A DNA stretch of 64,000 nucleotides from Agapetus fuscipes (GCA_951799405.1 OX637344.1:5890001-5954000); one strand, 5' to 3'; counted from the stretch's first letter, positions 1-10,490 are shown. A program made the numbers and translations. Notes: generated by a model from the letters alone, not told the origin.

Positions 1-19
1 TGTGGCTTATAATAATAAT

Positions 20-250
20 CTTAATTGCAATGTTATATTAACATATACGATTATTATTTAACTCATGCCTACATGCAGACACGTGCTAATACATGCCAAT
101 ATGTTTACTTAAAAACATTTAAAAGAACATAAGGTATTCAACTTTTACTGGCCTTCCCTGAAAACAGGGGTAACATATAAATTTGAATGTTTTTTTAAAG
201 TATGGGTGGTCAGCCCGATACCAATTTTTAATTCAAGGAATAAGTCACTG
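20..250 (-). repeat. R1 repeat, degenerate copy
   Basis: On the - strand this keeps the R1 order of landmarks: the GGTTGGTAT-like start, the GACCACCCATAC block, CCCTGTTTTCAGGG and the GTCTGCATGTAGG end. It is strongly diverged. Confidence 0.6.
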
Positions 251-403
251 AGGATAATAATCCGAATTCATTGTTTTTCAGTAAATCGGTATTGAAAATT
301 TATGATGTTTTGAAGTTTCATCGATTTGAATGTTTATATTTCGGTCAAGTTACGCCACTGACCACGGCGTGATTTAGTTTCCGTGGTTCGTTGGTCAACA
401 GTG

Positions 404-870
404 TGAATAATTAAGCGAGACGTTGAAGCTACACAATAGCGTTTTACCAGAAATAGATGGAAAGTGAAAGCAGCGCCTCTAGTGAGATTTTACTTGTTAT
501 AGATTTTTGGCTGACATGCTACGATTGAATTTATAGGTGAAGTTTTATACTTGAGCTACAGTATGAATAATTAAGCGAGACATTAAAACTCAACTAAAGC
601 GCTTTCCTGAAAAATTATGAAAATAAAAGCAGTGAATCTAGTGAGTTTTTGACTTTTTATATATTTATTGTAACACTCTACGATTGAGTTTTATACTTGG
701 GATCCAGCAAAAATAATAAATCGAGACGTCGAAACTGAACTAAAGCGTTTACCTAAAATGCATGAAAATTAAAAGCAGCACCTCTAGTGACCTGTTAAAC
801 TTATATATTTTTTTGGTAAAACGCTGAGATAGAGGTTATAGGTAAAGTTTTATACTTCAGGTATTGCATG
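404..870. repeat. Tandem array of three MITE-E units
   Basis: A unit of about 150-160 bp recurs at about 404, 564 and 710. Each has a GAATAATTAAGCGAGACG-like lead, then AACTCAACTAAAGCG, a CCTCTAGTGAG block and a terminal TACGATTGAGTTTTA. The second unit (about 586-692) shows the inverted ends AAACTCAACTAAAGC and CTACGATTGAGTTT best. Related single copies lie near 29740, 45500, 55669 and 63080. Confidence 0.6.
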
Positions 871-1325
871 AATAATGAGCAAGAGTGACGGATGGAAGTC
901 GCCTGTCAGATTTGGTTTATGTTCCTGAACCACTAAATGCGTGACAAACATGAGGCCTCTTAAAATAACCCAATTCCTAACACACGAATTGTTAAGAGGG
1001 TTTCTAGTCCTTCAGATGACTAAAGTGTGGTAACCACGTAAATAAGAGTGCTAAGTGAGATCTCTTTGAAGTATTTTTCAGTTGTTTAGGGTAGATTGTC
1101 ACAATTTGTAAACATTTAAACGTTTCGTGATTTTTTTAAGTCTGCTTATCCGTCAGTTGTTAAGAATAGAAACTTCTTCTTTAATATTAACTTTAACTTA
1201 AGAGTCTAGTTTACTTAAATAAAGCAACAATATTATAAACAAAATATATGTATACAAAATTGATCATTCAAAATTCAACCAAAAATTGCAAGTTAAATAG
1301 GTAAGAAAAATTCAACAGGTTTCTA
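871..1325. other. AT-rich sequence, no feature seen
   Basis: No coding frame, RNA gene or recognised repeat was found here. Confidence 0.5.
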
Positions 1326-1575
1326 TAATAATAATCTATAATCTAAGTTGCAAAGATAAATGACAATTTAAATTTGATATCAAATGCATGCCAACTAACA
1401 GACACGTGTATGTTCGTACTTATGAATGCTGCATGTGTACTTACAAAATAAAATAAAAACCTGAAATGAACATAAGCCCTGCAACTTTTGTCGACCTTTC
1501 CTGAAACAAGGGTGACATTGGCAAAGTGAACCATTTTTTTACAGTATGGGCCTCATACCAACCTATAGGTCAAGA
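1326..1575 (-). repeat. R1 repeat, near full length
   Basis: Complete order on the - strand, from CTTGACCTATAGGTTGGTATG to the tail TAGATTATAGATTATTAT. Most of the conserved GGTTCACTTTGCCAATGTCACCC block is intact. Confidence 0.85.
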
Positions 1576-2394
1576 AAACATGATCTTTCCAAAATCGGCC
1601 CCCTGAATATGCTCAACCTCATTTTATTGTTATGCTACAGGTTTACTTATTGTGGATTCGATCTCGCAATATCCAGCCGGTGATCATTCTAAGAACTTTC
1701 ATTCTAGATAGTCTTAGTATACCTTACTTTGCTGGTTGTTGAATTGTATCAATTATGTTTTTGTACCAATATAAATCATGCACAAACTGTTTGTGTGCTG
1801 TTTAAATAAAAAATAAAAAACACCTTGGGTTCTTTTTGTGCTTACTCTAGCTTCTACGCCGTAGACCGTAATACGTAAGTTTTACACATTTTTATGCATT
1901 TAATGTATCGTGAACAAGGATTTTTTTTTCACAATACCACTGAGTTTTTCCTTTAACGAAAATTATGCGTCACATTTGTAACTAAACCATACAAAATTTT
2001 ACAACAAAACATGAAAAGCTCGCATTGAGCTTTGACTGTAATTAGTGCAACTGTAAATGGCGTGCCAGAGCTTTTACCAACACCCGGTAGTCTGCAAAGT
2101 GACGAGCTTTGTTTGGAGAAGCTTTCACGTCAGAGCTTTATGGCATGTGCGTGATCTGAATGGGAGCTTTTATCGGTGCTTAACAGATCAACATGCAGTT
2201 ATGAATAAAAATTGAATTTTATATTTTGTTAATCATAAACGAACATTTTTGTCTGCGATTTCTGAACAAAGAAATTTAGTGGAAAATAAATAATTACTCG
2301 TTATTCTCATGGTTATTTTAATTTACTTGAGATACTTGAGACTGGTTGTATAGTACAATGATTTAGAGCTGGATTATACACTGAAACTGAAAAT
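1576..2394. other. Sequence without a recognisable gene
   Basis: Short low-complexity runs only. GAGCTTT words recur between about 2018 and 2170 without a regular period. Confidence 0.45.
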
Positions 2395-2475
2395 AATTTC
2401 TGAAACTCCTGGTGACTTCAAACCCTAGCCCTGGAAAGCGAACATTCTATCTAATGAGCTATCTACCGGACACTA
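2395..2475 (-). repeat. SINE-A head (tRNA-derived), fragment
   Basis: Read on the - strand this is a tRNA-like head with an A-box-like TAGCTCATTAGATAG and a B-box-like GGGTTTGAAGTC, as in SINE-A copies near 35230 and 50900. No body follows it. Confidence 0.5.
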
Positions 2476-2740
2476 CTTATATCTACTTTAGAAATCCATA
2501 AACACAAAAGTTCTAATTCTTATAGTTTGATCAATGTTCAAATTCCTGCTGCTTCACCTTTGTTATTACTGGTTATTACCTATTTGTACCTCTTTGTCGT
2601 AACTTAATATTTTTATTTCTCTGTTTTTGTCTTGTCAATTTTGTAATAGTGTCCTCTTGATAATGACGTAAACAAGTCGAAAGTACTTGAGGTGAAATAA
2701 ACTCTCAATTTGTGAAAATAAAACTCTGTGTGTTTGTAAG
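2476..2740 (+). mobile_element. Penelope-like element 3' end, truncated copy
   Basis: Aligns by eye with 60335-60800: the same last GIY-YIG residues (LEIHKHK..NSY.L.NVQIPAASPLLL), the same T-rich spacer, and the same CCTCTTGATAATGACGTAAA hairpin. It ends in AATAAACTCTCAATTTGTGAAAATAAAACTCTGTG (quoted in two overlapping parts: AATAAACTCTCAATTTGTG and GAAAATAAAACTCTGTG). The 5' side is truncated. Confidence 0.75.
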
Positions 2741-3080
2741 CTTTTATAATTTCTTACTTATATCTATTATCGTAGCAGCTTCACTTGTTTTTGTTAGAAC
2801 TCGTTAGTGTTTGAATCATTGATTGTGAGATTGTTTTGTAGATTCCACTAGTTTCTTATGCAGAGAAAGTCAGTGGTAAGATCAATAATATAATTCATGG
2901 CAAACAGTGGCTAAACCTCAATAGTGGCAAATTATTGTTAATTACAACAATAAAAAGGATGCTGGATTAAATGATCAGAAATGATTTTAAGCAAAAGAAG
3001 ACCTTTAAAAACGCAAATCATGCACATCATTATATACTAACGCAGATTTGCACCGTGAATTAATACCTGGTTTTCCATCT
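2741..3080. other. No feature seen
   Basis: AT-rich spacer between the Penelope 3' end and the R1 inverted pair. No frame or repeat is recognised. Confidence 0.45.
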
Positions 3081-3082
3081 AA

Positions 3083-3296
3083 ATCTTAATCTTAGTTACA
3101 AAGATATGTATCATTTGAGATGCATAATTTCGCGCTCACACATGCCGCATTTGGACCACAATATAAAAACCCAATCTCAAATGAACATAAGCCCTGCAAC
3201 TCTTGCCGACCTTCCCTGAAACAGGGGTGACATTGGCAAAGTGAACCATTTTTTAACAGTATGGGTGGTCCCGAAAATCCAAATCCTTGACTAATT
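3083..3296 (-). repeat. R1 repeat, left half of an inverted pair
   Basis: Well conserved R1 in - orientation. It abuts a + copy at 3297, so the two 5' ends face each other with almost no spacer. Confidence 0.8.
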
Positions 3297-3530
3297 GGGT
3301 TGGTATGAGATTGACCAACCGTGCTGTAAAAAATGGTTCACTTTGCAAATGCCTCCCCTATTTCAGGAAGGGTCGGCAATATTGCTGGTTGTATGTTTCA
3401 TTGAGATTTGAGTTTTGATTTTGCTTGTACACATGCAGCATGTGTAAGCGCGAAATTGCACATGCCTAGTAAATCTAAAATGTAAGTATATGTTGGAAAG
3501 TTAGATTAGTGAATTATAGATTTAAGAAGC
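3297..3530 (+). repeat. R1 repeat, right half of an inverted pair
   Basis: R1 in + orientation, ending in TTAGATTAGTGAATTATAGATTT. It immediately precedes the 5' truncation point of the LINE-1 copy. Confidence 0.8.
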
Positions 3531-5255
3531 GTGTATGAATCATTGAGTCAATCGGCTCGAGGTGCTTGATACAACTAACATCGATGAGGTGTGTCAGATC
3601 GTGGTAGGATCGCCGAACAAGCAGTGTGACCTTGACCCTGTACCGGTCTGGGTGCTCAAAGAATGCATTTCACAGCTGGCTCCATTTATTGTTAAGGTTA
3701 TCAATGGATGCCTGATGGATGCCACTGTTCCTCCGTCTTTGAAGGTAGCCCACATCACGCCAATCCTAAAAAAGCCACAATTGGATCCTGGTGAACCCTC
3801 AAATTTTAGACCTGTGTCGAATCTGCCATTCTTGTCAAAGGTGCTGGAGCGGATTGTCTCGCGGCGGTTGGTATCCTATCTGGATGCAAATAGCTTAATG
3901 CCGAGGAGGCAATCTGCATACCGAAAGTTTCATTCAACAGAAACCGGTATGCTCAAGCTTGTATCGGATATGGTATCTGCTGTAGAGTGTGGTGATCTGG
4001 CTCTACTGGCGCTTCTTGACATGAGTGCGGCATTCGACACAGTAAATCACTCGATCCTTATTGAGAGGTTGGAGGTGTCTTACGGTTTGACCAACGGGGC
4101 TTTGGCGTGGTTCTCCTCCTATCTGGTGGAACGCAGGCAGGCGGTGCGTGTTTGTGACGGTGTCTCACCTACCTACTCGCTGTCTTCTGGGGTCCCACAG
4201 GGCTCTGTGTTGGGTCCGATCCTTTTTATTTTGTATACTGCTGACATTGAGAGTATTGTTGAAAAATGGGGCCTCATCTCACACTCATATGCAGATGACT
4301 GGCAAATATACTCTCACTGTCGGCCAGACATGGCTGAGGACCTCAGTTGCAGGGTCTCTGGGTGTATCGCGGAGGTCGGTGGGTGGATGGTGAACAATGG
4401 CCTAATCTTGAACATGGATAAGACGGAGATAATGTGGGCAGTCACATCTAGGCGTGATCACCTATTAGTGAACGGAGTACCACTCTCCATAGGAGGTAAG
4501 CTAATCCAGCCTTCTGATTCAGTGAGACTTCTAGGAGTCTTATTGGATCGGAATCTGACACTGGAGAGGCAAATAGATGCCACAATAGCTTCTTCTTTTT
4601 TTTCACTACGCCAAATTAAGGCTATTAGAAAGTGTTTACCGTCAGATGCAGTCAAGACCCTAGTGAGCGCGTTTGTGGTGTCTCGGATTGACTATTGTTC
4701 GACGCTTTATAGTGGTCAGCCGAAGAAGCAGTTCAATCGCTTTCAATCTGTGTTGAATTCGGCAGCAAGACTCATATTCGGGATACCCAAATTCGCTCAC
4801 ATCACTCCGCTGTTAAAAACACTACATTGGCTTCGTTTCCCGGAGAGGGTGGTCTACCGTGTTTGTGTGATGGTATATAAAGCCATCAATGGCTTGGCTC
4901 CACCTTATTTGACTGACATGATGTTGCCTGTTGAGATGGGTGTAAGGAGGCAGACACTCAGATCCGCGGCCGATGAAGTAGTCAATTTGGTTCAGCCACG
5001 CCGTCAGATTCGTACAAATTTCGGAGACCGCGCTTTCCGTGTTGCGGGTCCGGTGGAGTGGAACAGACTGCCACCCGGAGTGAAGAACTCCAAATCTATG
5101 GATGTATTTCGCGGAGCACTCAAGACACACCTATTTAGAAAGTCTTATCCATGATCGGAGAGGGCCCTTGAGGTGTGACACACACAAAAACGGCGCTCTC
5201 TTATCATTTGTAATTTAAAATAAATTAGCCTGATATTATTATTATTATTATATTG
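3531..5255 (+). mobile_element. LINE-1 copy 1: CR1/L2-like non-LTR retrotransposon, 5'-truncated
   Basis: A truncated RT-coding region is followed by a short 3' UTR (GGAGAGGGCCCTTGAGGTGT...) and an (ATT)n tail at about 5236-5251. The endonuclease region is missing, as expected for incomplete target-primed reverse transcription. Two further copies lie at 51179-52107 and 7424-7747, all sharing the same 3' end. Confidence 0.9.
3562..5154 (+). pseudogene. LINE-1 reverse transcriptase fragment, frame open to its natural stop
   Basis: The fragment encodes the RT and C-terminal part of a LINE ORF2. RT motifs run in order: LDPVPVWVLKE, FRPVSNLPFLSKVLERIV (thumb-side block), DMSAAFDTVNH, SGVPQGSVLGPILF and the catalytic SYADDWQIY. 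A C-terminal region with LHWLRFPERVVYRV, NRLPPGV and LKTHLFRKSY follows, ending at TGA. An in-frame TGA at 3544 and the absence of an upstream APE endonuclease show that this is a truncated piece, so the listed start is arbitrary and no native start is present. The reading frame is otherwise undamaged over 530 codons, which suggests recent insertion. The motif set is that of the CR1/L2/Daphne group; the exact clade is uncertain. Confidence 0.85.
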
Positions 5256-5905
5256 ATTGGGAAATTGTTGTGTATTGTACACATGTAAGTCTCTCACACA
5301 AAGAAAGCCAGCGGGTACACTCATAGTTCATGGAAAAGCTTGTTTATTCGGTTTTGTAAGTGAACAAGGCAAAGAGAGGTTATGTATGTGCTAGCAGGCT
5401 GTATAGTGTATACTATAATGTTTGTTTGTATGTACGGAGCGATGGTAATCGGTACTTATTGATTGTACTACGTTGTTACTTAAATTTTATGAAAATACCG
5501 CTACGGCGTTCAAGGAAACAAAAGCACTCTTAAACAAATGTTTTGATTTCTAAATAGAAAGGGATGTGGAATCATTGGTCCAATATTCTAAAGCTGCCTT
5601 GATCTACATGTGCGTAACTAGAAAGGGGCAGGAGGGGGGCAGCTGCTCCCCTCCTGGAAGAGAAAAATTAACCAATATAATCAAAAATCGTTATTAAATT
5701 GTACTGGAATTACTGAAATGATCATTTTTCAATCATGGCTTGCCCCTCTTAGAGATGTGCGACCCATGAAAGCTACTGATATTTTTTTGCGATATTTTTG
5801 ATGACGATGATCTTAAATTTTCCAAAACCTACCCCCACCTAGATTTGATCCTGGGTACGCCCTTGTTGATCTATCTATCTGTAATCTATAATCTATGTTG
5901 CAAGT
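5256..5905. other. No gene; possible old repeat at about 5590-5870
   Basis: The words GGGGCAGGAGGGGGGCAGC and ATCCTGGGTACGCCCTTG resemble common interspersed-repeat sequence, but no second copy was found in this window. Confidence 0.35.
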
Positions 5906-6130
5906 ATATATTGGCATTTCTTGAATTATAAGTTGCTATGAGGCTGACCATCCAATACTGTAAAAAATGGTTCACTTTGCCAATGTCACCCCTGTTGCAG
6001 GGAAGTTCAGCAAAAGTCGCAGGGCTTATGTTCATTTGAGGTTTGGATTTTAATTTGTAAGTACACATGCAGCATTTGTAAGCACGAACTTAAACATGTC
6101 TGTTTGTGGGCATGCATTTTATATGAATTT
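5906..6130 (+). repeat. R1 repeat
   Basis: R1 in + orientation from TTATAAGTTGCTATGAGGC to GTGGGCATGCATTTTATATG. The usual ATTAG tail is lost at the 3' side, and a detached ATAATCTATAATCTATG piece lies on the other side at 5881. Confidence 0.8.
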
Positions 6131-6978
6131 ACAATAATTATTTAAAAATTCAATGGGTAAAACATAGTTTTAATGCACTTATTTATAAATTTTAAATGTT
6201 TATATGTACATATTTAGGGTGTGGTGGTTCACACAGTGAAAGTCCATTGTATTTATTTGAAAAAAACACACACAACTTTTTTACAACGATTGCGGATGAA
6301 CTGGTCTTTTAACCTCAATTGCTGATGTCAAAGTTGTCAGTTTGTCTTGTTTAACAGCCTTAAAAATATACATTTTTTTATTTTTGCTATAGAAAATGGA
6401 TTCTTACTGCGACTTAAAAAACCGAACTTGGAAATTAAATGATTAAAAAAATACTTTTACTTTTAACGAAGTAGCGTTAAAACTTAGGCCATTTTGTCGA
6501 CTTTAATTTTCCTTCATTAAAGTCATTAATTGCCTCGATAAGAGTTAACGGGGTGCAATAAAAAAGCAACAAAAAATAAATACGAAAACAACAAAAAAAC
6601 TAAGCCAAGTTCAAATGTGAACATTAAGTTTTTCATATATTTCTTAATTTACCTACCCGGTACTTATTTTTTTATGACGTCACGAAAAAGCTTTATTATT
6701 ATTAATCTTATATTTAGCCTTGGTTGAGAATTTTCTTTTCAATTAAAATCATTACTTTTTTGTACAGATTTACGATTTGATTTGTACTTATTTGACGTTT
6801 TTATATATTTCGGTTTCGGTAGTCATTTGAAATTTAAATGATTTTCCCTAAATTTTCTGTCATACGTATTTTATAAAACATTGAGGGATAATATAAGTCT
6901 AGATATGGGAACATGATCGTGATTAGATAAGAAAACACTATCTTAGATAAGATAAGATAACGGTAACTAAAATCATAT
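6131..6978. other. AT-rich sequence, no gene seen
   Basis: Contains poly-A/T runs, and the word GATAAGATAAGATAA near 6945. No coding frame or known repeat was found. Confidence 0.45.
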
Positions 6979-7003
6979 TAAATAATAATAATAATAATAA
7001 TAA
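6979..7003 (+). repeat. (AAT)n microsatellite
   Basis: About eight AAT units immediately upstream of an R1 copy. Confidence 0.85.
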
Positions 7004-7009
7004 CGAATG

Positions 7010-7258
7010 ACTTATTCCTTGATTTATAGGTTGGCATAAGGTTGACCCCCCATACTGTAAAAAATGGTTCACTTTGCCTATGCCACCCTTGTTTCAGGGA
7101 ACGTCGGCAAGAGTTGCTTATGCTTATTTGAGATTGGGTTTTTATGTTGTAGGTCCACATGCGGCATGTGTAAGCGTGAACTTATACGTGTCTGCTTGTG
7201 GTATTTTAACATTTAACATGAATCTTAGATGTGATATATCTTTATTACTTAGATTAGT
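7010..7258 (+). repeat. R1 repeat, near full length
   Basis: Complete from CCTTGATTTATAGGTTGGCAT to CTTTATTACTTAGATTAG. Directly adjoins the AAT microsatellite. Confidence 0.85.
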
Positions 7259-7423
7259 TTGGCCAATTTTATATAGCGCCGTTTAGTGGCACTAACCAGG
7301 CCGAAGGTACTTTAGCTTAGTTTATCTAAGTCTACGCTATCTATGCAAATATTTAAAAAGACAACATTACCTATGATAGTATTAGATAGCTTTAAATGAA
7401 TAAGATATACTTAGATAAGATAA

Positions 7424-7747
7424 GCCTGTTGAGATGGGTGTTAGGTGGCAGACACTCAGATCTGCGGGCGATGGTGCAATCAATTTGGTTCAGCCGCACC
7501 GTCAGATCCGTACAAATTTTGGAGACCGTGCTTTTTGTGTTGCGGGTCCGGTGGAGTGAAACAGACTGCCACCCGGAGTGAAGAACTCCAAATCTATGGG
7601 TATATTTCGCGGAGCTCTCAAGACGCACCTTTTCAAAAAGTCTTATCCGTGATCGGAGAGGGCCCTTGAGGTGTGACACACACAAAAACGGCGCTCTCTT
7701 ATCATGTGTAATTAAAAATAAATTAGCCTGATATATATATATATATA
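7424..7747 (+). mobile_element. LINE-1 copy 3: 3' terminal fragment
   Basis: Matches 4924-5235 of copy 1 (CCTGTTGAGATGGGTGT... to the FRKSYP stop and 3' UTR) but ends in an (AT)n rather than (ATT)n tail. A TGG codon of copies 1 and 2 is TGA here (near 7557), so the coding part is dead. Confidence 0.85.
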
Positions 7748-7959
7748 AGATACTTTAATATTCGGTTAGATTACACAAGATACGTATCTTACCATGGAAG
7801 GCGTGTTCTCCAGACTCAATCATTTCATTGGCTGCCCCCTTGATTTCCGCGACCGGGCCCCCATCCATAAAAGGGGCACTACTTGCACAACCCATCTATT
7901 CCAATTTATATACACAGTTCCAAAAAGTAGATAGGTTTTTTTTTTTCCAAATTTGGATC

Positions 7960-8455
7960 TAAACAATCGTTAGAGATTATCTCTTTTCATATTGGCTTCA
8001 AAATATTCCAAATGCAAAACTTATAATGCCAACTGTTAGTGTGGTCATCATTGCAATCCGTTCCAAATTTGAATTTGACACAATAATCTCAATGGCAATC
8101 TTTTCCAGAAATATTAGTGTTCTTAATTTGAATGATCAAATTTTCTGTAAGCTTTGTGGGTAGGTATTCCAATTTTGAGTTTGACAGTTCGTAGAATGTG
8201 CACTTTTTATCGGCAATGGAAATATTAACTTCATTAGAAAATAAGTGTTCCAAATTTGAAAGTTTATTTTTTTTGTAACTTCTTAATGGGTGTTCCAAAT
8301 TTGAATCTTTTCAGTTTTTTGTTGAACTTATTTTTACATTTTCCAAATTTGAATATCTTCAATCTTATGCGTAACTTATTGGTAGGTATTCCAAATTTTG
8401 ATATGTTTTGAATTTTATATCGAGTCCTTTGTTGGGTGTTCCAAATTTGAATTTG
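7960..8455 (+). repeat. Degenerate array of TTCCAAATTTGAA palindromes
   Basis: The near-palindrome TTCCAAATTTGAA recurs at about 8061, 8247, 8292, 8341, 8389 and 8439, with poorer matches near 7967, 8007 and 8166. The last four are 45-50 bp apart and share a GTAACTT/GGTAGG/TGGGTG lead, so this is a decayed tandem repeat of about 48 bp. Confidence 0.65.
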
Positions 8456-9030
8456 TCAAAACTGTCTTGCTTCAGTTTTCCGTGTTCATTTCACGTCGCA
8501 AGCACGGCGCGGCCGGTTGACGGTCCGAACAGTACTGAATCGGTTATAAGCGATAGTTTTCAGGCTGTCGGTTTGACCGGGGGCAGCAATGACCTCTGCT
8601 GACCACCCCCTCCCACCTCCTCCGAGCTTTTTCCTACCTTGAGGGGTGAATTTTTCTCTAACCCCCCAACTTTCATAGCAAACACCTTTATACACTGTTA
8701 CATGGAGCGAACTGGAATTGAAAGTACATATTAAGAAGTTTGAGTGATCTATTTTTCTACCTTTGAAACCGGATGCTATGCCTTTGACCTTTAATGGTTG
8801 CTATAGTTACGTTGTTCGGTCTCTTTAATTTTCAAATAGAAAAATGCGGTGGTGATCCTTATTCGTTTCTCATTTATTATAGATATAGTGCATTTTTAAA
8901 TACTTTTTAGCAAGCTTATCTAGCTAGTTATTTAACTTATTAAAGGTCCATCCTCCAATTTTCCATCCATTACACCAACTTTCTCTTGCTTGCTTGCTTC
9001 TTCTTTGTTTTAAAAAATGTAATTTGTCAT
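8456..9030. other. No gene seen; GC-rich patch at 8490-8690
   Basis: The patch around 8490-8690 (CGGCGCGGCCGGTTGACGG, CACCCCCTCCCACCTCCTCC) stands out from its AT-rich surroundings. Its frames are short and look like nothing known. Confidence 0.4.
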
Positions 9031-9295
9031 GTATGTTCCTTGACTTATAGGTTGTTATGCGGCTGACCACCCATAATATAAAAATTGGTTCACTTTGCCA
9101 ATGTCACCCCTGTTTCAGGGAAGGACGGCAAGAGTTGCAAGGCTTATGTTCATTTGAGATTGGGTTTTTATATTGTAGGTCCACATGCGGCATGTGTTAG
9201 CGCGAAATTATACATATCTGCTTGTGGGAATGCATTTAGTATAAATCTTAAATGATATATATCTTTGCAGCTTAGATTAGATTAGATTAGATTAG
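9031..9295 (+). repeat. R1 repeat with (GATTA)n tail
   Basis: Full-length R1 ending in GCAGCTTAGATTAGATTAGATTAG. Its closest relatives in the window are the copies at 9598 and 55095, and 38275 on the - strand. Confidence 0.9.
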
Positions 9296-9405
9296 AGAAT
9301 TGGCGCTTTCTACAGTGACGACCAAGCTTGAAGAGGGCTCTTGAGGTGTGATTCACAAAAAAACAGCGCTCACCAAAGTAATCATCCTTATATTATTATT
9401 ATCAA
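9296..9405 (+). mobile_element. SINE-B 3' fragment with LINE-1-like tail
   Basis: Begins in the SINE-B body (TTGGCGCTTTCTACAGTGAC) and runs into GAGGGCTCTTGAGGTGTGA...AACAGCGCTC and a TTATTATTATTA tail. The second half parallels the LINE-1 3' UTR at 5158-5250. Confidence 0.75.
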
Positions 9406-9597
9406 TGACTGCTAGTAAATTCTGTCTACTCTACGGAAAACTCGACCAGCGCTGAAGAAGAGCCTAGAGCCCATTATAGCATGTCTAGATTCTTCCGCAC
9501 ACCCTTTAGCAAGCTCGGGCACGTGCTAGAAAGCTCCAAGCACTCACATACTCAACTGAGCGGCTTTAATTATTACGTACTTACATTTGGATTACTA
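9406..9597. other. No feature seen
   Basis: Unique-looking spacer between the SINE-B tail and an R1 copy. Confidence 0.4.
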
Positions 9598-9852
9598 ATG
9601 TTCCTTGACTTATAGGTTGGTATGCGGCTGACCACCCATACTGTAAAAAATGGTTCACTTTGCCAATGTCACCCCTGTTTTAGGGAAAGACGGCAAGAGT
9701 TGCCGGGCTTATGTTCATTTGAGATTGGGTTTTCATAATGTAGGTCCACATGCGGCATGTGTTAGCGCGAAATTACACATGTCTGCTTGTGGGAATGCAT
9801 TTAATATAAATCTTAAATGATATATATCTTTGCAGCTTAGATTAGATTAGAA
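9598..9852 (+). repeat. R1 repeat, full length
   Basis: From TGTTCCTTGACTTATAGGTTG to CTTAGATTAGATTAG. Nearly identical in layout to the copy 570 bp upstream. Confidence 0.9.
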
Positions 9853-9879
9853 TCATGATAAATCCATGTTATTAATAAT

Positions 9880-10065
9880 GGACTCAGAACATTTTTTAAT
9901 TTGGAACTTTTTTCTCGGCGAGCAAACGTCAGTCTTTTCGTCCAAGACTGTCGTCCTTGGCGTCCAAATTAATTGTTTTCCGTTTCCCTAGCAACCCGGC
10001 CGCATGACGTCACAATATTGCCCATTTCAAATCATATGAGTGCATTGCTTTTTTACAATATCTTT
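9880..10065 (+). repeat. MITE-D copy with X-box-like and CRE-like words
   Basis: Starts TAATGGACTCAGAA and ends near ATGAGTGCATTG. Internal landmarks shared with other copies are CTCGGCGAGCAAACGTCAG and CCCTAGCAACCCGGC. It contains GTTTCCCTAGCAAC (9982-9995, X-box-like) and TGACGTCA (10005-10012, CRE consensus). Confidence 0.7.
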
Positions 10066-10317
10066 GATTAACCTTAAAAAAGCTTGCAGTCTTCAGTTCT
10101 GCTCTGTTTGGAAGTATACAATTATGTTATTGTGTGTGTAGCAGGTAGGTACATCACGTGTGCCAGACCTGACTTTTTCTTTGCCTATAAAACTTCTGTA
10201 CTGAAATAATTACACGCTTTAAAATAACACTATAACCTTACGGGATTATGTTTAAAAATAAAAACGCAAATAAATTATTAAGCATTAATTTTAATTTAAC
10301 TCGTTCTCTTTCCTTGG
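10066..10317. other. No feature seen
   Basis: Spacer between two MITE-D copies. Confidence 0.4.
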
Positions 10318-10490
10318 TTTCATAATGGACTCGAAATGGGATTTTTTTCTCGGTGGGCAAACGTCACAAGTCTACGTGACTTGGGTCCGTAGTAACAAAT
10401 AACAAAAAATAATTTGCCTTTTTATTAGCAACCCGGCTGTGTAACGTCATTTATTTTGTCTGTGGGATTTATTCCGAGCCAATTATCCGT
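10318..10490 (+). repeat. MITE-D copy, diverged
   Basis: TAATGGACTCGAAATGGG start, CTCGGTGGGCAAACGTCAC and TTAGCAACCCGGCTGTGTAACGT blocks. Lies about 325 bp before the DNAAF4 start codon. Confidence 0.65.

Noticed and set aside
3562..5154. A domesticated host reverse transcriptase gene
   Set aside because: It is 5'-truncated, has an in-frame stop just upstream, has an ATT tail and near-identical truncated copies; an ordinary LINE insertion.
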